A stretch of 52,958 bases of DNA from an uncultured Pelagibacteraceae bacterium. Its GTDB lineage: Bacteria > Pseudomonadota > Alphaproteobacteria > Pelagibacterales > Pelagibacteraceae. The position numbers and the translations under genes are program-made. The stretch spans positions 1-52,958 of the forward strand of contig CACFWD010000006.1 of the NCBI GenBank assembly GCA_902569975.1. The letters run 5' to 3'. The notes beneath the pieces were generated by a model. The model was not told the DNA's origin. It was given only the letters and a program-made list of their open reading frames with translations, and ran no database searches. Positions 15,971-24,923 of this stretch are shown here, piece by piece. Position 1 is the first letter of the stretch; every line of letters starts with the position of its first letter.

Positions 15971-17337
15971 GAAAAAATTTAAATGTAATTGCTGCATACA
16001 GTATAATGATGGGTTTAATTATACTTGTGGGTATATTCCAGTCTTGGAATATTGCTTTATCAATATTTAATCTTTGTCTTATTTCAGCAGTAATGACAAT
16101 GGGTGCTAATATTCAATGGGGTTATGCTGGTCTTATTAACTTTGGGATAATGGGTTTTACAGCTTTAGGTGGATTAGCAGCGGTTCTAATTTCAGTAGAT
16201 CCAGTTCAAGAAGCTTGGAGCGTAGGTGGGTCTAATATTTTACTAAGTCTATTTCTAATAATATCAATGGTATTGGCTGTTAGATATATATTAAAAAATT
16301 ACAAGAAATCAAAAAACAGAACTTACATTATAGCTGCTATCATAATTTTAGGAATTATAATCATAAGATTTATTTCAGAGCCCGGAATTGAGGCAATAGA
16401 AGATGTAGAGCCAGCAAAAACTGGTTTTCTTGGTGGATTAGGTCTTCCAATTATTTTCTCTTGGGTTGTAGGAGCTTTTTTTGCAGGTGGATTAGCTTTT
16501 GTAATAGGAAAAGTAGCCTTAGGATTAAGAGCTGATTATCTTGCTATAGCAACTTTACTGATATCAGAAATTGTTATTGCAATTATAAAACATGAGGATT
16601 GGTTAACAAGAGGTGTTAAGAATGTAATTGGATTAAAAAGACCCGCACCTTATGAGGTAAATTTACAACAAACAGATTGGTTTATAAATTTTGTTGAAAA
16701 ATTTAACTTAAGTAAATTGAATTTAATTACTGATTTAACCGAAAGACAAGCAGCCTTAAATCAGCTTGTAATTGAAGGATCATCAGTTTTTGTAAAACTT
16801 TGTTACTCTGGATTATTTTTAATTGTAGTAATTATTTTATTAATCTTAACTCAAAAAGCTCTTTATTCTCCTTGGGGAAGAATGATGAGAGCTATTAGAG
16901 ATAATGAAGAAGCAGCAAACGCTATGGGTAAAAATGTCGTTAAACAACATTTATTAATTTTTGTTTTAGGTTCAGCTATCGTTGGTATTGCAGGCGCAAT
17001 GTTAGTTACACAAGATGGATTGTTTACTCCGGGAAGTTATAGGCCCTTAAGATATACTTTTTTGATTTGGGTAATGGTTATTATTGGGGGAAGTGGAAAT
17101 AACTTTGGGGCAATTCTTGGTGGTTTTGTTGTTTGGTTCTTATGGATTGAGGCGGCACCGATTGGTCTTTACTTGGTCAATTTAACTACTGCTGGACTAG
17201 ATGATACACACTTTCTAAAAGTACACTTAATTGAAAGTGTTCCGTATTTTAGATTTTTAATGATGGGAGTAGGTCTTTTAGTAATAATGAGATATAGACC
17301 AAAAGGTATACTTCCTGAAAAAATAGAAATAAAATAA
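15967..17337 (+). CDS. livM: Branched-chain amino-acid-type ABC transporter permease LivM
   Basis: Second permease, 456 residues, longer than many LivM proteins because of a helical insert (about residues 90-150) and a loop near 210-270. Diagnostic segments are GYAGLINFGIMGFTALGG near the N terminus, LRADYLAIATLLISEI, and the cytoplasmic loop AIRDNEEAANAMGKNV followed by a GGSGNNFGAILGGFVV helix. It starts with GTG, overlapping the livH stop by 4 bases. A 22-codon frame and a shared terminator follow before the convergent livK. Confidence 0.92.
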   Translation: MRKNLNVIAAYSIMMGLIILVGIFQSWNIALSIFNLCLISAVMTMGANIQWGYAGLINFGIMGFTALGGLAAVLISVDPVQEAWSVGGSNILLSLFLIISMVLAVRYILKNYKKSKNRTYIIAAIIILGIIIIRFISEPGIEAIEDVEPAKTGFLGGLGLPIIFSWVVGAFFAGGLAFVIGKVALGLRADYLAIATLLISEIVIAIIKHEDWLTRGVKNVIGLKRPAPYEVNLQQTDWFINFVEKFNLSKLNLITDLTERQAALNQLVIEGSSVFVKLCYSGLFLIVVIILLILTQKALYSPWGRMMRAIRDNEEAANAMGKNVVKQHLLIFVLGSAIVGIAGAMLVTQDGLFTPGSYRPLRYTFLIWVMVIIGGSGNNFGAILGGFVVWFLWIEAAPIGLYLVNLTTAGLDDTHFLKVHLIESVPYFRFLMMGVGLLVIMRYRPKGILPEKIEIK

Positions 17338-17341
17338 CCTT

Positions 17342-17410
17342 ATGAAATATATTATTTTAGGTGCTGCGATCGCTTGGTTTATGTATATGGCAGATAAATA
17401 TATGTTTTAA
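17342..17410 (+). CDS. Possible 22-residue membrane microprotein
   Basis: A reading frame of 22 codons (MKYIILGAAIAWFMYMADKYMF) starting five bases after the livM stop and ending three bases before the terminator stem. The sequence is one hydrophobic helix with a charged end, as in known bacterial single-helix microproteins. It sits at the end of the liv operon, so it would be cotranscribed with the permeases. No ribosome site is obvious; it could be chance. Confidence 0.4.
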   Translation: MKYIILGAAIAWFMYMADKYMF

Positions 17411-17411
17411 T

Positions 17412-17447
17412 AAAAAAACCCCAGCGAATTTCTTCGCTAGGGTTTTA
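17412..17447. terminator. Bidirectional intrinsic terminator between livM and livK
   Basis: A-run, stem CCC(C)AGCGAA / TTCGCTAGGG around TTTC, then TTTT. A-rich and T-rich arms on both sides let it end transcription of livGFHM from the left and livK from the right. Confidence 0.85.
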
Positions 17448-17459
17448 AAATATAAAATA

Positions 17460-18641
17460 TTATCTTTGTTTTTTAGTTTTGAATTTTCCGCCTTTAACTT
17501 CTTGTTCTAAGAAAGAACCTTCAGCTTCACCGACGCTAGTAAAAGTAACTCCAGTTGCACCTTCGTAGTCAACTTTCTTACCTTTAGCTAATAAATCTAA
17601 ACCTTTTTTAAGCTCACCTGGGTAAATTTTTGTTCCAGGGCCATTAGCAACATCCATTACATTTTTTGCAATTGATGCTCTATCAGCTGAATTACCTGCT
17701 TGCATTGCTAAAACAATTAAAGCAGCCGCATCATAAGACTCTCCTGTGTAAGGTCCTGAGCTGTCAATACCTGCAGCGCTAGCAACTTTAGCAAATACTC
17801 CTGAACCTTTTCCAGTTGATCCTGGCATTGAACCAAAAGATTTACTTAGATCTTTTCCAAACGCATCAACAAGTGATTGACCAATCATTCCATCAGATAG
17901 AACAAATTTATCAAATGCTCCTGAGTCTAAAGAAGCTTGGATAATTCCTTTTCCACCTTGGTCTAGATAACCAATCACAGCTACAGCATCTCCACCTGCT
18001 GAAGCAAGAGTCGCTACTTCAGAAGAGTAATCTGCTTTTCCGTCTTCGTGAGCATTAACAGTTGTTACTTTAATACCATGAGCTTCAACAGCTGCTTTGT
18101 AAACATCTGCTAAACCTTTTCCATAGTCATTATTCGTATAGGTTATAGCTACACTTTTAACTTTTCTATCCTTAGTTATATCAGCTAAGATTTGTCCTCC
18201 TCTTGCATCTGATGGAGCAGTTCTAAAGAAATATCCATTATCATCTAAAGTAGTTAATCCAGGAGAAGTTGCTGATGGTGATATCATTACCACACCATTC
18301 GGTACAGCAACGTTTGATGCTATAGCACCAGTCACACCTGAACAGTCTGCTCCCATTATAGCTGCAACACCTTGCGAGATTATACCTTCAGCTGCTGCTG
18401 TTGCTGCTGCTGAGTCAACACAAGTTGAGTCTGCTCTTACTGGTTCTATTTTTTTTCCACCTAATAAAGAACCTGAGTCAGAGGCTTCTTTAAACGCAAG
18501 CTCTGCTGAGGCTGCCATAGCTGGAGTAAGGGACTCAATAGGACCAGTAAATCCTAAAATAATTCCCATTTTAATGTCTGCCATTACTTTTGTTCCAAAA
18601 ATTGAAACAAACATAAATGCAGCGATAAATAGTTTTTTCAT
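17460..18641 (-). CDS. livK: Liv-type ABC transporter substrate-binding protein
   Basis: Periplasmic binding protein that delivers substrate to LivHM. Start is placed at the ATG at 18639-18641, giving 393 residues, because GAGGAAG lies just before it and a signal peptide (MKKLFIAAFMFVSIFGTKVMA) begins there; an upstream in-frame ATG would add eight residues. The mature protein shows the type-I periplasmic fold: IKMGIILGFTGPIE at the start, SPSATSPGLTTL, TYTNNDYGKG and GESYDAAALIVLAMQAGN. Codons are richer in G+C than in neighbours, suggesting high expression. The gene is convergent with livGFHM, allowing expression separate from the membrane parts. Confidence 0.92.
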   Translation of the reverse strand: MKKLFIAAFMFVSIFGTKVMADIKMGIILGFTGPIESLTPAMAASAELAFKEASDSGSLLGGKKIEPVRADSTCVDSAAATAAAEGIISQGVAAIMGADCSGVTGAIASNVAVPNGVVMISPSATSPGLTTLDDNGYFFRTAPSDARGGQILADITKDRKVKSVAITYTNNDYGKGLADVYKAAVEAHGIKVTTVNAHEDGKADYSSEVATLASAGGDAVAVIGYLDQGGKGIIQASLDSGAFDKFVLSDGMIGQSLVDAFGKDLSKSFGSMPGSTGKGSGVFAKVASAAGIDSSGPYTGESYDAAALIVLAMQAGNSADRASIAKNVMDVANGPGTKIYPGELKKGLDLLAKGKKVDYEGATGVTFTSVGEAEGSFLEQEVKGGKFKTKKQR

Positions 18642-18755
18642 TATCTTCCTCTTTATTGTTAACAATTTATAAAAGATAAATTAAAGCTTATTTATATATT
18701 TTTTCAATGATAAAAATTAGCATTGATAATTGTTTTAAAGGCAATTTATCTTAAA

Positions 18756-19367
18756 TTAAAAGTATTTTTTAAAAGTTTCATTGATTGACAGAACCCCATA
18801 GTCATTTAGTCCACCAATAATTAATTGTAATGCTACTAATAAAATAAATCCAAGCCCAACATAAACGATCCATAAATGTTTTTGGATATAATGAGCTAAA
18901 TATGTTGCTAAAGCTCCAGTTAACACGACTGATAACATTAAACCAAAAATCATAAATCCAAAATATCCTTTTGCAGCAGCCACAACACCAATGACGTTGT
19001 CAAAACTAATCATAATATCTGCAAATAAAACTTTACCAATACTATTTATATATGAGGGCTCTTTAGTTTTCTTTGTTTGAGATCTTACTTTTTTTATATC
19101 TACTAAATCTTTTCTTAGATCATTGACTATCCAAATCAATAAAATACCACCTAAAATTTTAACGAAGTAAAATTTAAATAAATATGTTGCAAATATCGCA
19201 AAAAAAATTTTGAAAACGAATGCCCCTATTACACCCCAAAGAATAATTTGTTTTCTGTTTTTTGGTACAAAATTTGCAGCAATTGAACCAACTATCACAG
19301 CATTATCTGCTGTTAGAATTAAAGTAATGAAAATAATCTTCGTTAAAATTACAAGTTCTTCAATCAA
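18756..19367 (-). CDS. TerC-family (YjbE-type) membrane protein
   Basis: Integral membrane protein of 203 residues with about seven helices. The two family signatures are present: LTADNAVIVGSIAANFVP near the N terminus and DIMISFDNVIGVVAAAKG in the middle, each with acidic residues within the membrane, thought to bind metal. Related YjbE/Alx/MntX-type proteins export manganese or help metallate exported proteins. The frame starts at TTG (19367); no ATG is available close by. A TATAAT lies 8 bases upstream. No manganese (yybP-ykoY) riboswitch was seen before it. Confidence 0.85.
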   Translation of the reverse strand: MIEELVILTKIIFITLILTADNAVIVGSIAANFVPKNRKQIILWGVIGAFVFKIFFAIFATYLFKFYFVKILGGILLIWIVNDLRKDLVDIKKVRSQTKKTKEPSYINSIGKVLFADIMISFDNVIGVVAAAKGYFGFMIFGLMLSVVLTGALATYLAHYIQKHLWIVYVGLGFILLVALQLIIGGLNDYGVLSINETFKKYF

Positions 19368-19375
19368 GATGATAA

Positions 19376-19381
19376 ATTATA
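19376..19381 (-). promoter_or_regulatory. Predicted -10 box of the terC-like gene
   Basis: TATAAT on the minus strand with its last base at 19376. Transcription would begin about 19369, one or two bases before the TTG start at 19367, so the message would be nearly leaderless. Confidence 0.3.
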
Positions 19382-19452
19382 TTAAATAAATTAAGTAAAT
19401 TCAATTTATTCAATTTTATGTATCATATTTAGGTGCAAACCCCTTAAAACAA

Positions 19453-19959
19453 TTAATATTTTGAAACTTTTTCTCCAGCAATAACTGCTTTAAGTTGTTT
19501 ATACTCCTGGCAGTTACAACTTTCCAATATCTCTAATCTTTCAACAGCTAGATTATGTCTGTTAGTGGCTACATAAAGTTCACCTAAATATTCATTAATT
19601 CCTACATGGTTAGGTTCTATTGCTAAACCTTGAAGATAATATTTTTCTCCATTTTCAAAATCACCAAGTTTTCTAGTTGTGAAACCCAAATTATTTAAAG
19701 TATCTGCTTTATTTGGAAATTTTTTGTTAGATTGAATTAAAAGTTTTTGAGCTCTCTCGTATCTTTTTTTTGCTTTTTTTAATTTATCTTCAGCTTCAAA
19801 TTTTTTTGCAGCTTTTATATGTGAAAGAGCCATGTCATATTGAGTTCTTGTTTTAGAGGATCCACTATCACCTGAACCAGATGAACTTGATCCAGCAGAA
19901 AAGGAACTGGTAATTAGAGTTATTATAAAGAAGAAAGAAATTATTGAAGTTTTTATCAT
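19453..19959 (-). CDS. Small exported TPR protein
   Basis: 168 residues. N-terminal signal peptide (about 1-21) followed by a low-complexity Ser/Gly run (SSSSGSGDSGSS), then two or three TPR-like helical pairs: ADTLNNLGFTTRKLGDFENG and VGINEYLGELYVATNRHNLA. It ends with a CNCQEYKQL stretch carrying two cysteines. Such proteins are usually periplasmic scaffolds. It overlaps pxpA by 4 bases but no functional link to 5-oxoproline metabolism is known to me. Specific function unknown. Confidence 0.8.
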   Translation of the reverse strand: MIKTSIISFFFIITLITSSFSAGSSSSGSGDSGSSKTRTQYDMALSHIKAAKKFEAEDKLKKAKKRYERAQKLLIQSNKKFPNKADTLNNLGFTTRKLGDFENGEKYYLQGLAIEPNHVGINEYLGELYVATNRHNLAVERLEILESCNCQEYKQLKAVIAGEKVSKY

Positions 19960-20732
19960 TTTAAAAATTTTTCCATTTCATTTAGTTTAGTTAGTTTAAG
20001 TCCATTTTTATGCAAGTTATCTCTAATTGATTTTGCTGTAGTCAATGAACTTATATTATCTCCATGTATGCATACAGAGTCAATTTCACAAGCTATTTGC
20101 TTTCCACTGTGACAATTAAGCGACTGATTCTTTACCATTGTTAAAACATGTATTTTAGCGAGTTCTGGATCTGTAATTAATGCATGAGGTTTTTTTCTAG
20201 ACACAAGATTTCCATCATCTTCGTAATTTCTGTCGGCAAATATTTCACAGGCAATTTTCATATCTAATTTTTTTGCGGCCTCTTGCATTTTAGAACCGGT
20301 GGGCACTAAATATATTAAGTCTTTGTTAATTCCTTTTATTGTTTTTGCTAAAATTGTAGCTAATTCTATATCCTCACAAGCCATATTATTCAGTGCTCCA
20401 TGAGGCTTAATATGTGAAACTTTTTCATCATGTTTTGAAGCAATCTCCTGCAATATTTCAAATTGACTGATTATTAATTTCTCTATTTCTGAAGACGATA
20501 AGTACATCCTTTCTCTTCCAAAATTTTCGGGATCATTAAATGATGGGTGAGCACCAATACTAACATCATTTTTTTTTGAAATCTGTATAACTTGGTTCAT
20601 AGTTTCTTCATCACCAGCATGATATCCGCAGGCAATATTAGCTGAATTTACAATTTTAAGTAAATCAGGATCATGTTTATTAGAGTGAAGTTTTGATTTT
20701 TCTCCTAGATCGCAATTTATATTAATTTCCAT
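19956..20732 (-). CDS. pxpA: 5-oxoprolinase subunit A (LamB/YcsF family)
   Basis: Part of the ATP-dependent PxpABC enzyme that converts 5-oxoproline to glutamate. 258 residues from the ATG at 20730-20732, where the family's standard start INCDLGEKS lies; an upstream in-frame ATG would add eight residues. Motifs include SANIACGYHAGDE, IGAHPSFNDPENFGRERM, HIKPHGALNN, EIFADRNYEDDGNLVSR and VCIHGDN. Divergent from pxpB across 27 bp that carry overlapping -10-like boxes for both directions. Confidence 0.95.
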   Translation of the reverse strand: MEININCDLGEKSKLHSNKHDPDLLKIVNSANIACGYHAGDEETMNQVIQISKKNDVSIGAHPSFNDPENFGRERMYLSSSEIEKLIISQFEILQEIASKHDEKVSHIKPHGALNNMACEDIELATILAKTIKGINKDLIYLVPTGSKMQEAAKKLDMKIACEIFADRNYEDDGNLVSRKKPHALITDPELAKIHVLTMVKNQSLNCHSGKQIACEIDSVCIHGDNISSLTTAKSIRDNLHKNGLKLTKLNEMEKFLK

Positions 20733-20754
20733 AGTTCCAATAGTTAAGTATAAC
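20726..20754 (+). promoter_or_regulatory. Predicted promoter of pxpBC, overlapping that of pxpA
   Basis: On the + strand TTTCCA (20726-20731) and TATAAC (20749-20754) are spaced 17 bases, with the pxpB ATG five bases after the -10. On the - strand TATACT (20747-20752) overlaps the same bases and would serve pxpA with a leader of about eight bases. Shared bases mean only one polymerase could sit at a time. Confidence 0.35.
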
Positions 20755-20759
20755 ATGGC

Positions 20760-21434
20760 ATGATAAAAAATATATCAAATCTTGGTGACGCAGCTTTATA
20801 TTGCGATTTTGGAGGAGAAGTAAATAAAGAAATTAACACTGAGGTAATTCAATATTTCAGAAGTATAAAAAAAGAAAAAATTCCAGGAATAAATAATTTA
20901 ACTCCTTCTTATAACAAATTAATTATATCATTTGATTTAAAAAAAACTAATTATAAAGATTTAAAAAATTTAATAGAAAATTTTAATATTAATAAATACG
21001 AAAAATTTAAAAATAAAAAAATAGAAATCCCTGTTTGTTGTGATGAGAGTCTTGGATTAGACATAACAAGATTAGAGGAAAAACTTAATATTGATCGAGA
21101 AAAAATATATGAGAATTTTTTTAGAAAAAATTTTTTTTGTTATATGACTGGATTTATAGCTGGTATGCCATTCTTAGGTGATCTAGACTCAAATATGAGA
21201 GTAAAGAGGCTTGAAACTCCTAGAGTTAAAGTTCCTAAGGGATCTATTGGAATAACCGAGCAATTTGTGAATATTTATACTTTTGAGAGCCCGGGTGGGT
21301 GGAATATAATTGGTAATACTCCTTTAAAAATTTTTGATAAAATTCAAGAGACAGATCCAAACTTGATTAATCCAGGTGACACAGTTGTTTTTAAAAAAAT
21401 AACTAAAGATCAATTTCGAAATTATAATGAGTAA
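20760..21434 (+). CDS. pxpB: 5-oxoprolinase subunit B
   Basis: KipI/PxpB-type subunit, 224 residues. Has the family's GDAALYCDFGGEV start, the IEIPVCCDESLGLDI segment (family: hPVxYGGExGPDL, here altered), GFIAGMPFLGDLD (family GFxPGFPYLG), and TPRVKVPKGSIGI then SPGGWNIIGNTPLKIFD. It works as a complex with PxpC and PxpA. Overlaps pxpC by 8 bases. Divergent from pxpA. Confidence 0.93.
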   Translation: MIKNISNLGDAALYCDFGGEVNKEINTEVIQYFRSIKKEKIPGINNLTPSYNKLIISFDLKKTNYKDLKNLIENFNINKYEKFKNKKIEIPVCCDESLGLDITRLEEKLNIDREKIYENFFRKNFFCYMTGFIAGMPFLGDLDSNMRVKRLETPRVKVPKGSIGITEQFVNIYTFESPGGWNIIGNTPLKIFDKIQETDPNLINPGDTVVFKKITKDQFRNYNE

Positions 21435-22371
21435 GAATTATTTTAAAATTATTAGAGGTGGAATAAACACAACATTTCAAGATCAAGGTCGAAAAAATCT
21501 TTACCATATTGGTATTCCATTTAGTGGAGCAATGGATAACAGAAATTATTTACTAGCAAATAAACTAGTTGGAAATAAATCTGAAGCCCCAATAATTGAA
21601 TTTGCATATCAAGGACCTTTGTTAAAGTATTTTGGAACAAAAATAAATATTGCTATTACAGGAGATGTAAATTTTATAATAAACAGAAATTCAAATCAGA
21701 TTATTGGCAAATGCTATCAATCAATTACATTAGAAAATGAAGATGAATTAGATATTATTTCTACAAATAAATCTGTTTATGGTTATTTAGGCATCAGCGC
21801 TGAATTAAAATTAAAATTTCAATGGTCAAGTTGCTCTACAAATACCAAAGCGCGTATAGGAGCTAATGATGGTAGTAAATTAAAGGAAAATCAAGAAATT
21901 GATATATTAAAGATTAATAAAAATTTAACTAATACAAAATTAGATTATACAAATACTAAAATTGAAAAGATTAGAGTAATTAAAGGAACAAATTTTGATT
22001 ATTTTTCTGAGAATGGAAAAAAAATATTTTTTGAAAAAGAATTTACTGTTTCAAAATTGTCTGATCGAATGGGTATGAGGCTAGAGGGAACTAAAATAGA
22101 AAATATCACTGATACTAATATTAAGTCAGAGGGTTTAATAAAAGGTGTGATACAAGTGCCAGCAGACGGAAATCCAATAATAATGCTATCTGATCATGGT
22201 ACAATTGGTGGTTATCCTAAAATAGGAGTAGTTATAAGTGCAGATTATGACAAACTGGTGCAATTGACTCCAGGTTCAAAAATAAAATTTCAAGAAGTAA
22301 ACTTAGCTAGTGCAGAAAGCTTATTTAAACTATATGAACTAGAAACACAAAATTTAATTTCACAAATCTAA
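21427..22371 (+). CDS. pxpC: 5-oxoprolinase subunit C (biotin-dependent-carboxyltransferase-like)
   Basis: KipA/PxpC-type subunit, 314 residues. Recognised by TTFQDQGRKNLYHIGIPFSG and AMDNRNYLLANKLVGN near the N terminus, RIGANDGSKLKENQEI in the middle, and SDRMGMRLEG followed by SEGLIKGVIQVPADGNPIIM and DHGTIGGYPKIGVVISAD. Starts within the end of pxpB and its stop shares a base with the next transporter gene. Completes a full PxpABC set, so 5-oxoproline (a glutathione or glutamine breakdown product) can be returned to glutamate. Confidence 0.94.
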   Translation: MSKNYFKIIRGGINTTFQDQGRKNLYHIGIPFSGAMDNRNYLLANKLVGNKSEAPIIEFAYQGPLLKYFGTKINIAITGDVNFIINRNSNQIIGKCYQSITLENEDELDIISTNKSVYGYLGISAELKLKFQWSSCSTNTKARIGANDGSKLKENQEIDILKINKNLTNTKLDYTNTKIEKIRVIKGTNFDYFSENGKKIFFEKEFTVSKLSDRMGMRLEGTKIENITDTNIKSEGLIKGVIQVPADGNPIIMLSDHGTIGGYPKIGVVISADYDKLVQLTPGSKIKFQEVNLASAESLFKLYELETQNLISQI

Positions 22372-23243
22372 TGAATTTCATCAAAAGTTTCCCCGGTCCT
22401 GTTTTAGTTTTTTTAGGTGCTGTGAGTTTAAGTTTTGGTGGTTTAATTGTTAAATCTTTTGAAGGATCGACACTTTGGCAAATTTTATTCTGGAGATCAT
22501 TTTTTTTTATAATTGTTGTAAGTACTTTTCTTTTATTAACTTATAAAAAGAAAGTTTTTATAGCTCTTCATAACTCAGGCTTACCAGGAGTTATTGGAGG
22601 AATAATATTATCAATTGGTTTTGTTAGTTATGTATTTGCCATGTATGAAACAACAGTGGCAAATACAAATTTTATTATTCAAACTCAAACTTTATTTCTA
22701 GCAATATTTGGTTATTTTTTTTTAAAAGAAAAAGTTTCTAAGATGACTCTTTTTTGTATTTTGGTTGCAATATCCGGCATTATTTTAATGTTAGGAACCA
22801 GTATATCACCAGGACAAATGACTGGTAATCTTGTTGCATTTTTAATGCCCATTTCATTTGCAATTTTAATTTTGATTGTAAGAAAATTTCCTGAAGTAGA
22901 TATGATCCCACTTCAACTTGTTTCTGGGATTATTGCAATGATAGTAGGTCTTTTAATGTCGCCTACAATTTTTATTTCCTCAAAAGATATATTTTTTGGA
23001 TTCTTAGCAGGTTTTTTTCAACTTGGTTTTGGATTTATATTTATAACTATAGGAGCGAGATCAACTCCATCAGCTTTTGTGGGAATTATAATGTTAACAG
23101 AAGCTGTTTTAGGACCTTTATGGGCCTGGATGTTCGTTAATGAACAAGTTCCAATACCTGTATTAATTGGAGGTTTGATAGTGATTTCTGCAGTAGTGAT
23201 GCAGTTTTTAGAGAGATTTATTAATAAAAAACAGACACTTTAG
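22371..23243 (+). CDS. EamA/DMT-family transporter
   Basis: 290 residues, about ten membrane helices in two EamA repeats (first repeat FLGAVSLSFGGLIVKSFEG; second opens with LVAFLMPISFAILILIVRKF). The last repeat contains MLTEAVLGPLWAWMFVNEQ, a block shared with the DMT proteins at 38863 and 47626. Start overlaps the pxpC stop by one base, so it is probably in the pxpBC operon and may move a compound related to 5-oxoproline or glutamate; substrate unproven. Confidence 0.87.
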   Translation: MNFIKSFPGPVLVFLGAVSLSFGGLIVKSFEGSTLWQILFWRSFFFIIVVSTFLLLTYKKKVFIALHNSGLPGVIGGIILSIGFVSYVFAMYETTVANTNFIIQTQTLFLAIFGYFFLKEKVSKMTLFCILVAISGIILMLGTSISPGQMTGNLVAFLMPISFAILILIVRKFPEVDMIPLQLVSGIIAMIVGLLMSPTIFISSKDIFFGFLAGFFQLGFGFIFITIGARSTPSAFVGIIMLTEAVLGPLWAWMFVNEQVPIPVLIGGLIVISAVVMQFLERFINKKQTL

Positions 23244-23283
23244 CCATTTAAGTTAATCTAATTTTATGTTAATAATAATATAT

Positions 23284-23441
23284 ACGGGAGAGACTACTTT
23301 TTGTAGCGCCGAAGGAGCAACCACCCAGGAATCTCTCAGGTAAAAAGGACCGTAAAATATTAACTCTGGAAAGAGATTTAGTTCTCGCCGAAGGAGCAAA
23401 ACTCTCAGGCAAATATACAGATGGGTATAAAGAGTTAATAT
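23284..23441 (+). ncRNA. Tandem glycine riboswitch upstream of gcvT
   Basis: Two glycine aptamers in series. Aptamer 1 (23284-23353): closing stem ACGG/CCGT, GGGAGAG, the core GCCGAAGGAGCAA and ATCTCTCAGGTAAAAAGGACC. Aptamer 2 (23357-23441): GGAAAGAG, a second GCCGAAGGAGCAAA and ACTCTCAGGCAAATATACAG. Only three bases separate them. The closing stem of aptamer 2 is an 11-bp perfect pairing of 23357-23367 with 23431-23441, which includes the first two bases of the gcvT ATG (23440-23442). No terminator stem and T-run is seen, so control is likely at translation. Confidence 0.95.
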
Positions 23442-24543
23442 GGAAATAAAAAAAACATCATTAAATAAACTTCACCAAGACAATAATGCTAAATTTGTTG
23501 AGTTTGCTGGATATGAAATGCCCATACAGTATAGCAAGGGTATAATCGAAGAGCATAAATTCACAAGATCACATTCAGGAATATTTGATGTATCTCATAT
23601 GGGCCAATTATTTATATATGGTGATGAGGGCTTAACAGAAGAGCTTGAAAAAATTTTTCCATTAGACTTAAAAAATCTAAAAATAAATTCCTCTAAATAT
23701 AGTTTTTTAATGAATGATGATGCTGGAATTTATGATGATTTAATTATTACAAAAATAGAGGAAGGTTTTTTGATTATATTGAATGCTGCATGCAAAGATA
23801 AAGATTTTGAGATTTTATCTAATTTATTGGAAAACAAATTTAAAATGAATTTAGAAAAAAATAGATCATTGATAGCAATTCAGGGACCTGAGTCAGTTAA
23901 AATTTTAAACTCAATTATAAATGGAGTTGATCAATTAAAATTTATGACAGGAAATTGGTTTGATACTGATAATCAAAAATTATTTGTTACAAGATCAGGT
24001 TATACAGGAGAAGATGGATTTGAAATTTCAATTTCTAATGACAAAGTTGAAAAATTTGTAGAAAATTTGATAGAAAAGGGAGCACAACTTATAGGACTTG
24101 GAGCAAGAGATACATTGAGATTGGAAGCTGGATTATGTTTATATGGTCACGAACTAGATATTAATAAAACACCAGTTGAAGCAAACCTTAGATGGGCAAT
24201 CTCAAAATCTAGATTATCAAATGGAGGTTTTATTGGATCAAAAAAAATTATGAAGCAAATGCAAAACGGTGCAAGTCAAATAAGAGTAGGTATCAAGCCA
24301 GAAGGTAGGTTGATTGCTAGAGAAAAAACTAAAATATTTGATGATACAGACACACAAATTGGTGAAATAACTAGTGGAACGTTTGGGCCAAGTGTAAATG
24401 GTCCTATAGCGATGGGTTATATTGATAAAGAGTTTTCGAAAATCGATACTAAAATTTTGCTTGAAGTAAGAGGAAAAAAATATTCAGCTTATGTTTGTGA
24501 ATTACCATTTTATAAAAAAAATTATGTGAAAGGAGTAAATTAA
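23440..24543 (+). CDS. gcvT: Glycine cleavage system T protein (aminomethyltransferase)
   Basis: Transfers the methylene group from the H-protein-bound aminomethyl to tetrahydrofolate, releasing ammonia. 367 residues with the normal start [20 protein letters not shown] then [50 protein letters not shown] and [19 protein letters not shown]. The start codon's first two bases pair inside the riboswitch. Overlaps gcvH by one base. Confidence 0.97.
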   Translation: MEIKKTSLNKLHQDNNAKFVEFAGYEMPIQYSKGIIEEHKFTRSHSGIFDVSHMGQLFIYGDEGLTEELEKIFPLDLKNLKINSSKYSFLMNDDAGIYDDLIITKIEEGFLIILNAACKDKDFEILSNLLENKFKMNLEKNRSLIAIQGPESVKILNSIINGVDQLKFMTGNWFDTDNQKLFVTRSGYTGEDGFEISISNDKVEKFVENLIEKGAQLIGLGARDTLRLEAGLCLYGHELDINKTPVEANLRWAISKSRLSNGGFIGSKKIMKQMQNGASQIRVGIKPEGRLIAREKTKIFDDTDTQIGEITSGTFGPSVNGPIAMGYIDKEFSKIDTKILLEVRGKKYSAYVCELPFYKKNYVKGVN

Positions 24544-24923
24544 TGAGCGAAGTAAAATTTTCAAAAGAACACGAGTGGATCAATTTAGAAGGAGATATAG
24601 CTACAATAGGAATTACAAAGCATGCCACAGAGATGTTAGGTGATATAGTTTTTGCAGAACTTCCAGAAAAAGGCTCAAATGTGGAGAAAGATGGGACAGC
24701 TGGTGTTGTGGAGTCAACTAAAGCTGCTAGCGATGTATATACTCCTGTGAGTGGTGAAGTAGTTGATACAAATCAAGCTATAGTAGATGATCCATCAAAG
24801 ATTAATCAAGATCCAGAAAATTCAGCTTGGTTCTTTAAACTTAAAATAAAAGATCCATCAGAAATGGATACTTTAATGAATAAAGATGATTACGATAAAT
24901 TTGCAAAGGAGACTTCAGTATAA
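24543..24923 (+). CDS. gcvH: Glycine cleavage system H protein
   Basis: 126-residue lipoyl carrier that shuttles the aminomethyl group between GcvP, GcvT and the L protein. The lipoylated lysine is K60 in [13 protein letters not shown]. Starts KFSKEHEWI as usual and has [13 protein letters not shown] and the [15 protein letters not shown] end block. One-base overlaps with gcvT and gcvP indicate one operon under the glycine riboswitch. Confidence 0.98.
   Translation: MSEVKFSKEHEWINLEGDIATIGITKHATEMLGDIVFAELPEKGSNVEKDGTAGVVESTKAASDVYTPVSGEVVDTNQAIVDDPSKINQDPENSAWFFKLKIKDPSEMDTLMNKDDYDKFAKETSV

Noticed and set aside
19368-19452. Manganese (yybP-ykoY) riboswitch before the terC-like gene
   Set aside because: The 85-base gap lacks the conserved loops and has a simple -10-like box next to the start instead.
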